From the NCBI GenBank assembly GCA_947178445.1, contig CAMWYJ010000008.1, positions 1 to 64,000 of the forward strand: a stretch of DNA of 64,000 nucleotides, read 5' to 3'. A program made the position numbers and the translations under genes. Position 1 is the first letter of the stretch, and every line of letters starts with the position of its first letter. This DNA is from an uncultured Clostridium sp. Its GTDB lineage: Bacteria > Bacillota > Clostridia > Lachnospirales > Lachnospiraceae. Below the pieces are notes generated by a model. It saw only the letters and a program-made list of their open reading frames with translations, did not search any database and had not been told where the DNA came from. Below are positions 1-8,157 of the stretch, in pieces.

Positions 1-131
1 CAGAGATACCTGCTATGAGTGAGGGTGGAAGTATTGACTTATCTATATGATAGATACCTGAAAACATAATGTGCAAATAACAAATGTACCATAAAAAGTT
101 ATCTATAATTTTGAATCTTAAAAAAAAACAA

Positions 132-163
132 TTGACAACTAATCATTCATTTGTTACTATAAT
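132..163 (+). promoter_or_regulatory. Sigma-A promoter of the rplU operon
   Basis: A perfect -35 TTGACA (132-137) is followed after 17 nt by TACTAT (155-160), which overlaps a perfect TATAAT (158-163) at 20 nt spacing. Either hexamer puts the transcript start near 167-171, immediately ahead of the L21 leader. Seen directly; activity is inferred. Confidence 0.75.
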
Positions 164-166
164 CAA

Positions 167-248
167 GTGTGCCGCACAAGGAGGTCGAAGTGTGTCTATT
201 TATAGATACCACCAAACTTGGCGAGTAATGATAATAGGAGGTAACCGT
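167..248 (+). promoter_or_regulatory. Ribosomal protein L21 leader (5' UTR element)
   Basis: The roughly 80 nt between promoter and rplU contain a GCCGCACAAGGAGGTCG segment, an A/U-rich region and then ATAATAGGAGGT before the start codon. Firmicutes rplU operons typically carry an autoregulatory L21 leader at this place, thought to bind excess L21. The call rests on position and general resemblance; I did not run a covariance model. Confidence 0.55.
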
Positions 249-554
249 ATGTACGCAATTATTGCAACAGGTGGCAAGCAGTACAAGGTAGCTGAAGGTG
301 ATATCATTAAAGTAGAGAAGCTGAATGCAGAAGCTGGTTCTGAAGTAAAATTTGATGTTATTGCTATTAACAACGACAAGGATATGTTATGCGGTGAGGC
401 AGTTGCAAACTCCAATGTAACCGCTAGCGTAATCGAGGATGGCAAGGCTAAGAAGGTTGTTGTTTACAAGTATAAGAGAAAAACCGGCTATCACAAAAAG
501 CAGGGTCACAGACAGCCATTTACTAAGGTTGAGATCAAAGCAATCAATGCTTAA
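249..554 (+). CDS. rplU: 50S ribosomal protein L21
   Basis: L21 binds 23S rRNA domain I in the large ribosomal subunit. The 101-residue product begins MYAIIATGGKQYKV, the classic L21 N-terminus, and ends with the basic KRKTGYHKKQGHRQ segment that contacts rRNA, so the length is that of the family. The start at 249 follows AGGAGG at 237-242. An open frame runs further upstream, but that stretch is promoter and leader with no conserved protein sequence. It is first in the operon, with prp beginning 8 nt after its stop. Confidence 0.97.
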   Translation: MYAIIATGGKQYKVAEGDIIKVEKLNAEAGSEVKFDVIAINNDKDMLCGEAVANSNVTASVIEDGKAKKVVVYKYKRKTGYHKKQGHRQPFTKVEIKAINA

Positions 555-562
555 GAGCTGTC

Positions 563-889
563 ATGATTACTGTAACTGTTTTTAACAAACATGAAGAGAT
601 AGTTGGTGTCCAGTTAGAAGGACATGCCGAATATGGCAGACGGGGAAGAGATATTGTTTGTAGTGCAGTATCCATTTTGTACATCAATCTGGTGAATTCC
701 CTGGAAAACTTCACAAATGATGAGAAAGAGCTTAACGGTTCTAAGAAAATTAATTTTCAAAACGTCATTTTGAAGAATATGCCAAGCAAGGAAGCTGAGC
801 TTTTGTTTCAGTCATTTATGCTTGGAATTACTACAATTGAACAAGAGTATGGTAAGAAGTACATTATTATTTTGAATCAGGAGGTGTAA
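563..889 (+). CDS. prp: Ribosomal-processing cysteine protease Prp
   Basis: Prp removes the N-terminal extension of ribosomal protein L27, an essential maturation step in Firmicutes whose L27 starts with a short phage-like leader. The 108-residue protein has the catalytic pair His21 and Cys33, within [11 protein letters not shown] and IVCSA, at the same 12-residue spacing as in the characterised Staphylococcus enzyme. It sits between rplU and rpmA, the conserved place for this gene, and ends 2 nt before its substrate's start codon, so the two are probably translationally coupled. Confidence 0.95.
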   Translation: MITVTVFNKHEEIVGVQLEGHAEYGRRGRDIVCSAVSILYINLVNSLENFTNDEKELNGSKKINFQNVILKNMPSKEAELLFQSFMLGITTIEQEYGKKYIIILNQEV

Positions 890-891
890 TT

Positions 892-1182
892 ATGTTTAAG
901 CTTAACCTTCAGTTATTCGCTCATAAGAAGGGAATGGGTTCTACTAAGAATGGTAGAGATTCCGAATCTAAGAGACTTGGTGCGAAGAGAGCAGATGGTC
1001 AGTTCGTTAAAGCTGGTAATATTTTATATAGACAGCGTGGAACAAGGATTCATCCAGGTACAAACGTTGGACGTGGTAAGGATGATACTTTATTCGCATT
1101 AGTGGATGGCGTTGTCCGCTATGAGAGAAAGGGAAGAGATAAGAAACAGGTTTCTATCTACCCTGTATCCGTTAACGAATAG
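892..1182 (+). CDS. rpmA: 50S ribosomal protein L27 with Prp-cleavable leader
   Basis: L27 lies near the peptidyl-transferase centre and its N-terminus reaches the P-site tRNA. The 96-residue precursor begins [14 protein letters not shown]. By analogy with S. aureus, Prp should cut between Phe9 and Ala10 to expose AHKKG. The rest ([15 protein letters not shown], then [10 protein letters not shown]) is standard L27. An AGGAGG precedes the ATG and overlaps the end of prp. An intrinsic terminator follows directly, so rplU-prp-rpmA is probably one transcription unit. Confidence 0.97.
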   Translation: MFKLNLQLFAHKKGMGSTKNGRDSESKRLGAKRADGQFVKAGNILYRQRGTRIHPGTNVGRGKDDTLFALVDGVVRYERKGRDKKQVSIYPVSVNE

Positions 1183-1192
1183 GATATGACAT

Positions 1193-1222
1193 AAGGCCAA
1201 GGCGTAAGCTTTGGCCTTTTTT
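1193..1222 (+). terminator. Intrinsic terminator after rpmA
   Basis: An 11-bp stem (1193-1203 with 1208-1218, one G-U pair) closes a GTAA loop and is followed by a run of T residues to 1222. It lies 11 nt after the rpmA stop and separates the ribosomal-protein operon from obgE. Confidence 0.9.
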
Positions 1223-1300
1223 CCTATTTTTATCCGTTAGAGACAGCAAATGGACGAATGGGAATGTCGGTTCAGGAAAGAATACAGGATATGTGGATGA

Positions 1301-2605
<1,305 letters not shown>

Positions 2606-2670
2606 TCGCTTCGGCATCTCATATATGGGGAATGCATAACGACAGTATGAGGAAAACAGGAGATATAAAA

Positions 2671-2970
2671 ATGACTAGTAAACAACGCGCATATCTAAAA
2701 AGTTTGGCAATGGAAATAGATCCCATTGTAAATATTGGCAAAGCAAGCGTAACACCAGAGTTGGTGATCGCTGTGGACGAGGCAATCAGTAAACGGGAAC
2801 TGATCAAATTATCTGTCCTTAAAAATTGTATGGATGATCCGAAAGAGCTTGCAAATGTGATTGCAGAACGTACACATTCCGAGGTTGTACAAGTGATTGG
2901 TAAGAAAATTGTACTATACCGCAAAAACAAAGACAAGCCAAGAATTGAACTTCCTAATGTTAAAAAATAA
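2671..2970 (+). CDS. yhbY: CRM-domain RNA-binding protein YhbY
   Basis: YhbY proteins are about 100-residue single-domain CRM proteins that associate with pre-50S particles. This 99-residue product has the family start (SKQRAYLKSLAMEIDPIVNIGK) and the ERTHSEVVQVIGKKIVLYR C-terminus. The ATG at 2671 has GGAG at 2659-2662. The same frame is open from a TTG at 2602 overlapping the obgE stop, but that extension has no ribosome binding site and no family similarity. It ends 19 nt before nadD. Confidence 0.93.
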   Translation: MTSKQRAYLKSLAMEIDPIVNIGKASVTPELVIAVDEAISKRELIKLSVLKNCMDDPKELANVIAERTHSEVVQVIGKKIVLYRKNKDKPRIELPNVKK

Positions 2971-2989
2971 TAGTGTTTGGAGGTGGCAT

Positions 2990-3637
2990 ATGACAGCAGT
3001 TGGAATCATGGGCGGAACTTTTAATCCGATTCATAATGGACATATTAAAATTGCAAAGGCTGCCTATCAACAATACCACTTAGATGAAGTGTGGTTTATG
3101 CCAAACCATATCCCGGGTTATAAGGATTCAAAGGAGCTGTTGGATGGACAAACACGTCTTAACATGGTTGCCCTTGCAATTAAAAAATATCCATATTTCA
3201 AGGCTTCTGATTATGAATTACGGCGAAGTGGTAAGACATATACTGCAGAAACGATGGAGCTTTTAAAAAGAGAATATCCCAAAATACAGTTTTACTTTAT
3301 CATAGGTGCCGATTCTCTTGATTATTTTGATAAATGGAGAGAACCTGAGAAGATATTACAACATGCAAAAATATTAACTGCACCAAGAGATGATGTTTCC
3401 AAGACGATTATGCAGCAGCATATTGAGAAGCTGCATAAACAGTTTGGAAAAAATCATTTTTATCCAATTGACTGTTCTATGATTGACTGTTCTTCTAGTG
3501 AAATTAGAAAGCAGATTGCAACGCATCTGTTAGAAGGCTATGGAATTTTACAACGGGAGATGCTATCTAAGCAGCTTAACTTAGATCCAGAGGTATTACA
3601 ATATATTGAAGATCATCATTTATATCAGAATCTATAA
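2990..3637 (+). CDS. nadD: Nicotinate-nucleotide adenylyltransferase
   Basis: NadD transfers AMP from ATP to nicotinate mononucleotide, giving deamido-NAD in NAD synthesis. The 215-residue protein has the nucleotidyltransferase signature GGTFNPIHNGH at 8-18 and a late SSSEIRKQ segment equivalent to ISxTxxR of the superfamily. GGAGGTGGCAT places the start at 2990; an upstream in-frame extension overlaps yhbY and is not conserved. It is followed by a hairpin that also contains the promoter for yqeK. Confidence 0.96.
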   Translation: MTAVGIMGGTFNPIHNGHIKIAKAAYQQYHLDEVWFMPNHIPGYKDSKELLDGQTRLNMVALAIKKYPYFKASDYELRRSGKTYTAETMELLKREYPKIQFYFIIGADSLDYFDKWREPEKILQHAKILTAPRDDVSKTIMQQHIEKLHKQFGKNHFYPIDCSMIDCSSSEIRKQIATHLLEGYGILQREMLSKQLNLDPEVLQYIEDHHLYQNL

Positions 3638-3676
3638 AAAATGTATGTGGTTTCGTTGAAATTGCATACATTTTTT
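3636..3676 (+). terminator. Terminator-like hairpin after nadD
   Basis: A perfect 12-bp inverted repeat (AAAAAATGTATG at 3636-3647, CATACATTTTTT at 3665-3676) overlaps the nadD stop codon and ends in six T residues. It is symmetrical and could act in both directions. The 17-nt loop and right arm overlap the yqeK promoter. Confidence 0.7.
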
Positions 3677-3684
3677 GGTATAAT
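3656..3684 (+). promoter_or_regulatory. Promoter for yqeK-rsfS, embedded in the nadD terminator
   Basis: TTGAAA (3656-3661) and TATAAT (3679-3684) are separated by exactly 17 nt. The -35 lies in the loop of the preceding terminator hairpin and the spacer contains its right arm and T run. Confidence 0.75.
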
Positions 3685-3716
3685 CTTTTTTAGTGTATGA
3701 AATGGGAGTTATAATC

Positions 3717-4286
3717 ATGGATAGACAACAAATGAAAGCCAAGTTAAAAGAAAAACTTCCGGCAAAGCGTTTTGAACATTCTGTCGGAGTGGAGTATACA
3801 GCTGCAACGATGGCATTTATGCATGGTGTAGACTATGAAAAGGCAATGATTGCAGGACTTTTACATGATTGTGCAAAGTATGTTCCAAATGACAAAAAGA
3901 TTCAAAAATGTGAAAAACGCAAGGTTCCGATTTCGGAATGCGAATACAAAAACCCTGATTTGTTACATGCAAAGCTTTCTGCGGTATATGCGAAAGAAAA
4001 ATATGAGATAACTGACAACGAGATTTTATCCGCAATAGCCTGCCATACGACAGGAAAACCGGCCATGACAACATTAGAAAAGATTATTTATATAGCTGAT
4101 TATATCGAACCAAACCGTAGTCAGTTGCCAGAGATGGACATTATCCGCAAAGAAGCCTATACGGATTTAGATATCTGCCTGCTTCATATCTTGCATAACA
4201 CAATGCACTATCTTGGCAAAAAGGGCGCAAATATCGATCCTGCGACAAAGGAAACCTTTGAATTTTATAACCAGCTTCGGGGATAG
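3717..4286 (+). CDS. yqeK: HD-domain hydrolase YqeK (symmetrical Ap4A hydrolase family)
   Basis: YqeK-family HD enzymes split diadenosine tetraphosphate symmetrically to ADP. The 189-residue protein has the metal-binding pattern His21, His50-Asp51 (GLLHDCAKY), then ACHTTGKPAM and YIADYIEPNR, all typical of the family. The ATG at 3717 has GGGAG nine nt upstream; an earlier in-frame ATG is less well placed. Its position between nadD and rsfS is conserved in Firmicutes. Confidence 0.92.
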   Translation: MDRQQMKAKLKEKLPAKRFEHSVGVEYTAATMAFMHGVDYEKAMIAGLLHDCAKYVPNDKKIQKCEKRKVPISECEYKNPDLLHAKLSAVYAKEKYEITDNEILSAIACHTTGKPAMTTLEKIIYIADYIEPNRSQLPEMDIIRKEAYTDLDICLLHILHNTMHYLGKKGANIDPATKETFEFYNQLRG

Positions 4287-4393
4287 GAGAAAAGCAGACC
4301 AATACAAAGCTTAGTTTTCGTAAAATACACTGTACAATTTACTGAATAAGAAGATTGGGAAATATCTCAAAACGCTAATTAAGGAGAACAGAC

Positions 4394-4744
4394 ATGACAA
4401 GTAAAGAAATGGCAAAACTTGCACTTGCTGGTTTAGAAGATAAAAAAGGAGCCGATATCAAGGTAATTGACATATCTGGTGTATCTGTAATGGCAGACTA
4501 TTTTCTGATAGCCAGCGGCAGTAACAGAAACCAGGTACAGGCCATGGCAGACAATGTAGAAGAAAAACTGCATAAAGCCGGAGTCTTTCCAAGGCAGATA
4601 GAAGGATATCAGACTGCTAACTGGATTTTAATGGATTTTAATGATGTGATTGTTCACATTTTTAATGAAGAAGACCGTCTTTTTTATAATCTGGAAAAAA
4701 TATGGCTGGATGGAAAAGTCATTGACACAGATTGTTTAAGATAA
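4394..4744 (+). CDS. rsfS: Ribosomal silencing factor RsfS
   Basis: RsfS binds L14 on the 50S subunit and blocks joining of the subunits when nutrients are short. The 116-residue product has the family core DISGVSVMADYFLIASGSN and the tail DVIVHIFNEEDRLFYNLEKIW. AAGGAG precedes the ATG. A 107-nt gap separates it from yqeK with no clear terminator, so the two are probably co-transcribed. Confidence 0.96.
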   Translation: MTSKEMAKLALAGLEDKKGADIKVIDISGVSVMADYFLIASGSNRNQVQAMADNVEEKLHKAGVFPRQIEGYQTANWILMDFNDVIVHIFNEEDRLFYNLEKIWLDGKVIDTDCLR

Positions 4745-4831
4745 CTTGTATGTAAGAAAATTTACAGTGCTTATGCCATGTTTGGAAAGAATTTGGCACG
4801 GCAGAAGATAAAAAATATATTTGGGGTGTCT

Positions 4832-6019
4832 ATGGATAGGAATTTATTAATTCAAAAGAATAATATAGAGGTAAACAAGCTTGCAGCGAAATGTCTCCGC
4901 ATTACGGTTTTATTTTTGATTTCTTTATGGATGTTCACGATGACAGACTATTATAATTGTGACAAATCCATTGTAACATTAATTTTTGTGGGCTGTATCA
5001 TTTTGTTATTGATTCCGACTGCTTTGGTAAGCCTTTTGCAGGTAGAGAAACAGGAGATTAAGTACTATATTATTTCATGTACGATGACAGTAGTCTTCTT
5101 GCTAACAGCCTTTGTATCTTATAATTTTGCAGTTTTAGCAATTCTTCCTTTGCTGATTGCAACCTTTTACTGTGACCGTAAATTAATTGCTGTAACATTA
5201 GTTATAGATTGTATTTGTATATTCGTAACAATGCTTTTGCGGTATTTTCTGTTCCGGTTAGGTTCGGTGGATGGCTATGACAATTTTACCGAAGCTTTAG
5301 TGTATGGTGTGTTTTTAAGGGTTGTTCTAATTCTTGTGATGACCTTATTCAGCTATTATATTGTAGACCGGAATATGACTATGCTTAATAAGACAATTTC
5401 AGCAAATGCCGATTTGGTTCACAGCCAGGAAGAACTTATTTATGCGTTTGCAGAAATTTCTGAAAGTAAGTCCAAGGTAACTGGTGAACACATCAGACGT
5501 GTTTCTGAATATATGCGTATCCTGGGGAATGCATCTGGATTTACTACTGATTATGTAGACAAATTAGCAGTTGCTGCCATGATGCACGATATTGGTAAAT
5601 TAATGATTCCAGAAGAAATCTTAGATAAGCCAGATAAGCTTACCGATGAGGAATATGCAATTATGAAAAACCATGTCCTTTATGGTGAAGCACTTCTGGC
5701 AAAATGTCCCGGTGATATTATGCAGATTGCAAAAACGATTGCATTACAGCACCATGAACATTTTGACGGTACAGGCTATCTCGGTATGAAGGGTGAGGAT
5801 ATATCATATATCAGCCGTTTGATGGCAGTATGTGATGTTTTTGATGCTTTGACATCAGAGAGGTACTATAAAGCTGGTTGGTCTATGGAAGATGCCTATA
5901 ATGAGATTGTAAGCCTTAGTGGAAAACATTTTGATCCAGATGTAGTTGAATTATTTAAAGAAAATTATTCAGAATTTGAAAGAGTATTAAAAGCAATGCC
6001 GGATCATGAAATATACTAA
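4832..6019 (+). CDS. Membrane-bound HD-GYP domain protein
   Basis: The 395-residue protein has about six hydrophobic segments in the first 180 residues and then an HD-GYP domain, a family of cyclic di-GMP phosphodiesterases. Metal ligands are visible at His252-Asp253 (HDIGK), His276-like NHV and His307-His308. The signature GYP reads GYL here (GTGYLG), so activity or specificity may differ. ATG 4832 has GGGGTG upstream; an ATG at 4778 in the same frame is an alternative. The ligand of the membrane part is unknown. A small gene follows after 15 nt. Confidence 0.85.
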   Translation: MDRNLLIQKNNIEVNKLAAKCLRITVLFLISLWMFTMTDYYNCDKSIVTLIFVGCIILLLIPTALVSLLQVEKQEIKYYIISCTMTVVFLLTAFVSYNFAVLAILPLLIATFYCDRKLIAVTLVIDCICIFVTMLLRYFLFRLGSVDGYDNFTEALVYGVFLRVVLILVMTLFSYYIVDRNMTMLNKTISANADLVHSQEELIYAFAEISESKSKVTGEHIRRVSEYMRILGNASGFTTDYVDKLAVAAMMHDIGKLMIPEEILDKPDKLTDEEYAIMKNHVLYGEALLAKCPGDIMQIAKTIALQHHEHFDGTGYLGMKGEDISYISRLMAVCDVFDALTSERYYKAGWSMEDAYNEIVSLSGKHFDPDVVELFKENYSEFERVLKAMPDHEIY

Positions 6020-6034
6020 ATTTAGGAGAATAAA

Positions 6035-6364
6035 ATGGTTTCTGTAATGAACGAATATGTGAATAATATAAAATTGGTTTCTGATGATATTACAAAGGCG
6101 ATATTCGATGCAGCATTAAATGAGCAGGAGAGTATAGAAAAGCATAACATTCTTATTAAATCAAACCGATACATTGTTGATATACGGTTAACGGATTTTT
6201 CCGTAGAAAATGCAGTTACGATCATGAACTCCTTTATGGAAAATAGCCGGTATCATTATTCTGCATATTATATCCGTTTTAATGAAGGAAATATGGTGAG
6301 ATACCGATATGCAAGCTGCAAAGAAAACAGAGAAGGCTTTTATTGTGATGTCATAATCAGTTAA
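6035..6364 (+). CDS. Hypothetical protein, 109 residues
   Basis: I do not recognise a family. The protein is soluble, without signal peptide or membrane segment. Its N-terminal half looks helical and acidic, and its C-terminal half carries aromatic residues (RYHYSAYYIRF). TAGGAG lies before the ATG and the gene begins 15 nt after the HD-GYP gene, so it is probably the last gene of that transcript and may work with it. It ends 24 nt before a palindromic element. The sequence supports a real gene through position, ribosome binding site and codon use only. Confidence 0.65.
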   Translation: MVSVMNEYVNNIKLVSDDITKAIFDAALNEQESIEKHNILIKSNRYIVDIRLTDFSVENAVTIMNSFMENSRYHYSAYYIRFNEGNMVRYRYASCKENREGFYCDVIIS

Positions 6365-6388
6365 TGTTTATAAAGGATTTTTATATAA

Positions 6389-6493
6389 AGGAGCTGTTAC
6401 ATTAAATCAAATGTTTTCCTTTCCTCTTTTTGAATAGGAAATTTGAAAATTACCCCTAAAAAGAGAGGCGGAAAATATAATGTAACAGCTCCT
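6389..6493. repeat. Palindromic intergenic element (MITE-like or large hairpin)
   Basis: A perfect 16-bp inverted repeat (AGGAGCTGTTACATTA at 6389-6404, complement at 6478-6493) encloses 73 nt. The interior is itself partly complementary: TTTTCC and CCTCTTTTT on the left face AAAAAGAG and GGAAAA on the right. It lies between convergent genes (hypothetical, +; lexA, -). It may be a non-autonomous mobile element or a long bidirectional terminator. No transposase is nearby. Confidence 0.6.
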
Positions 6494-6515
6494 GTTATAA
6501 TGTAAAAAAATAACC

Positions 6516-7127
6516 TTAAAATGTCCGAAACAGCCCGATAACCTTGCCGAGAATGGATACCTGGTCCACAATGATTGGATCCATATAATCATTTTCTGGC
6601 TGCAGGCGATAGTGACCGTTCTCTTTAAAAAACCGCTTAACTGTTGCACTGTCATCTACTAAAGCAACAACAATTTCATTATTTGCAGCGGTTGGCTGCT
6701 CCTCCACCAGAATAAGATCTCCATCATAGATTCCTACATTAATCATGCTGTCACCTTTTACTTTAAGCATAAAGGTTGTCTTATTATGTAAATATTCCGG
6801 TGGAACCGGAAAATAATCTTCAATATTCTCTACTGCAAGAATTGGTTGTCCAGCAGTTACCTGTCCGATGATCGGAACATTTACCAGCTCTCTCCGTGTC
6901 AATCCAAAGCTGTCATCTAAAATTTCAATGGTTCTTGGTTTGGTTGGATCCCGCCGAATATAACCGTTTTTTTCTAGTGTCTCTAAATGAGAGTGAACGG
7001 AGGAGGTTGATTTTAATTTCACAGCTTCACAAATCTCACGTACAGATGGTGGATACCCCTTTTGTAATATACAATCCTTGATATAATTAAGAATCTCCTG
7101 CTGTTTTGCGCTAATCTTACCAGCCAT
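6516..7127 (-). CDS. lexA: SOS repressor LexA
   Basis: LexA represses DNA-damage genes and cleaves itself when RecA filaments form. The 203-residue protein has an N-terminal winged helix (about 1-70, [20 protein letters not shown]), the cleavage site Ala92-Gly93 (VTAGQP), nucleophile Ser127 (KGDSM) and Lys164 (ATVKRF). The ATG at 7127 follows AAAGGGGATT; a longer frame to 7169 has no ribosome binding site. It is divergent from the LysM SOS gene, as lexA and yneA are in Bacillus. Confidence 0.97.
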   Translation of the reverse strand: MAGKISAKQQEILNYIKDCILQKGYPPSVREICEAVKLKSTSSVHSHLETLEKNGYIRRDPTKPRTIEILDDSFGLTRRELVNVPIIGQVTAGQPILAVENIEDYFPVPPEYLHNKTTFMLKVKGDSMINVGIYDGDLILVEEQPTAANNEIVVALVDDSATVKRFFKENGHYRLQPENDYMDPIIVDQVSILGKVIGLFRTF

Positions 7128-7185
7128 AATAATCCCCTTTCGAAATATAAAGTATAAAATCAAGTTCATTGTTAAATCTTATTCT

Positions 7186-7214
7186 ATATTAACATAATCG
7201 TACAAAAAAAGCAA
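7186..7214 (-). promoter_or_regulatory. lexA promoter with weak overlapping LexA box
   Basis: On the minus strand, TTGCTT (7209-7214) and TAATAT (7186-7191) are spaced by 17 nt. A degenerate LexA-box-like sequence (7212-7225) touches the -35, and a good box begins at 7225, which fits autorepression of lexA. Confidence 0.6.
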
Positions 7215-7224
7215 ACATTTATTC

Positions 7225-7298
7225 CGAACAAATTTTCGAAAAAAGTATTGACAACAGAACATTTGTTTGATATTATACTAAAAACGAACAAATATTCG
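7225..7298. promoter_or_regulatory. Three LexA operator boxes between lexA and the YneA-like gene
   Basis: Three 14-bp sites match the Gram-positive LexA consensus CGAAC-N4-GTTCG: CGAACAAATTTTCG (7225-7238), AGAACATTTGTTTG (7256-7269) and CGAACAAATATTCG (7285-7298). The middle one lies between the -35 and -10 of the rightward promoter and the third just past its -10. Family knowledge plus direct match; binding is inferred. Confidence 0.85.
7248..7276 (+). promoter_or_regulatory. LexA-controlled promoter of the YneA-like gene
   Basis: A perfect TTGACA (7248-7253) and TATTAT (7271-7276) are spaced by exactly 17 nt. A LexA box fills the spacer and another lies downstream, a layout expected to give tight repression until SOS induction. 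Confidence 0.85.
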
Positions 7299-7354
7299 AA
7301 TATTATACAGAAAGCACTAGAATATTTGTGAAGTATACAGAGGAGGGTTTTTAT

Positions 7355-7663
7355 ATGTTAACACATAAGATTACCAATAATAATATTATGTTAATTTCTT
7401 TGCTTGTTATAACAATCATTTTATCATTAACAATTGGATTTCGCATGGTACACGCAAATGAAAGTGTGGAATATGAAAAATCATTTGTATCCATTGAGAT
7501 TGAGTCCGGGGATACACTTACATCGATTGCACAGGCATATGCCCCTTCAAGTGCTGTCTATGCCGATTATATTGTTGAAGTTAAGAATATCAATAATTTA
7601 CAGAATGATACGATTCATGCAGGATGCTATTTAATGATTCCTGTCTATACCATTATAGAATGA
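7355..7663 (+). CDS. yneA: LysM protein, YneA-like SOS cell-division suppressor
   Basis: In Bacillus, YneA is a short LysM protein, induced by SOS, that halts septation until DNA is repaired. This 102-residue product has the same plan: one N-terminal membrane segment (about 10-32) and a LysM domain (about 44-98, SGDTLTSIAQAYAP and AGCYLMIPV). It is divergent from lexA and behind LexA boxes. The ATG at 7355 follows GAGGAGGG; an in-frame GTG at 7328 is poorly placed. Sequence identity to YneA looks low, so the assignment leans on architecture and context. Confidence 0.82.
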   Translation: MLTHKITNNNIMLISLLVITIILSLTIGFRMVHANESVEYEKSFVSIEIESGDTLTSIAQAYAPSSAVYADYIVEVKNINNLQNDTIHAGCYLMIPVYTIIE

Positions 7664-7687
7664 TTTTCTATTTGTTTATTTTGTTTC

Positions 7688-7716
7688 TTGACAATATATT
7701 TTATGTGTGTAATAAT
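7688..7716 (+). promoter_or_regulatory. Promoter of the structured 5' region
   Basis: TTGACA (7688-7693) and AATAAT (7711-7716) at 17 nt, preceded by TGTGTG in the spacer. Transcription would start near 7724, leaving more than 430 nt of untranslated RNA before the gene at 8158. Confidence 0.55.
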
Positions 7717-7811
7717 ATACTTACTCTAAATTTTCATTTTTATTTGTATATAACGTCTCTGAAAGGATAAATCCCTAAACAATTGAATGAGTGTACCTTT
7801 AATGATACAAG

Positions 7812-8072
7812 ATATAGCTCAGATAACAGGGGATGATGCCCCAGGGCTATAACGGGGGAAAACGTGCAAGTAAAAGGGAATAAACCATATCACAGGCATA
7901 GGAACTGCAAAGGATGAATACACCGGTTTTTGAGATAGAATGAATGTATGATTAAGCTTATCTATCACCCTCACAGAATGAAATTTACGAAGTATTATTA
8001 TATACAGGAAGTTACCCATTATCTTTGTCCGTAATGGCTTTCATATTGGGGCTTCATCGTAAAATTCCCTGT
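7812..8072 (+). ncRNA. Candidate structured RNA or riboswitch-like 5' UTR
   Basis: The 494-nt gap between the LysM gene and 8158 has no credible gene but several helices. ATAGCTC (7814-7820) pairs with GGGCTAT (7844-7850) around a GGGG/CCCC hairpin (7829-7832 with 7839-7842). GATAGA pairs with TCTATC (7934-7939, 7961-7966), CCATTA with TAATGG (8016-8021, 8032-8037), and ACAGG with CCTGT (8004-8008, 8068-8072). GATGATGCCCC (7832-7842) can alternatively pair with GGGGCTTCATC (8048-8058), 10 of 11 positions. No known riboswitch class was recognised. From 8073 to 8157 I see only A-rich sequence and a ribosome binding site. Confidence 0.5.
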
Positions 8073-8157
8073 AAAAGGAGAGTGATAATGCCCAAACTAT
8101 TATATGAAACATATTGAATAACACATAGTAAGGCAAACAGAAAGTGAGGGAAAGCTT

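Noticed and set aside
84-248. In-frame extension upstream of rplU
   Set aside because: It overlaps the promoter and L21 leader, has no family similarity, and AGGAGG marks the start at 249.
7812-8072. Cyclic di-GMP class I, cobalamin or ydaO-type riboswitch
   Set aside because: Short stretches look similar, but the conserved cores (for example the GCAAACC...GACGCAAAGC pattern or the B12 box) are not present, so I left the class open.
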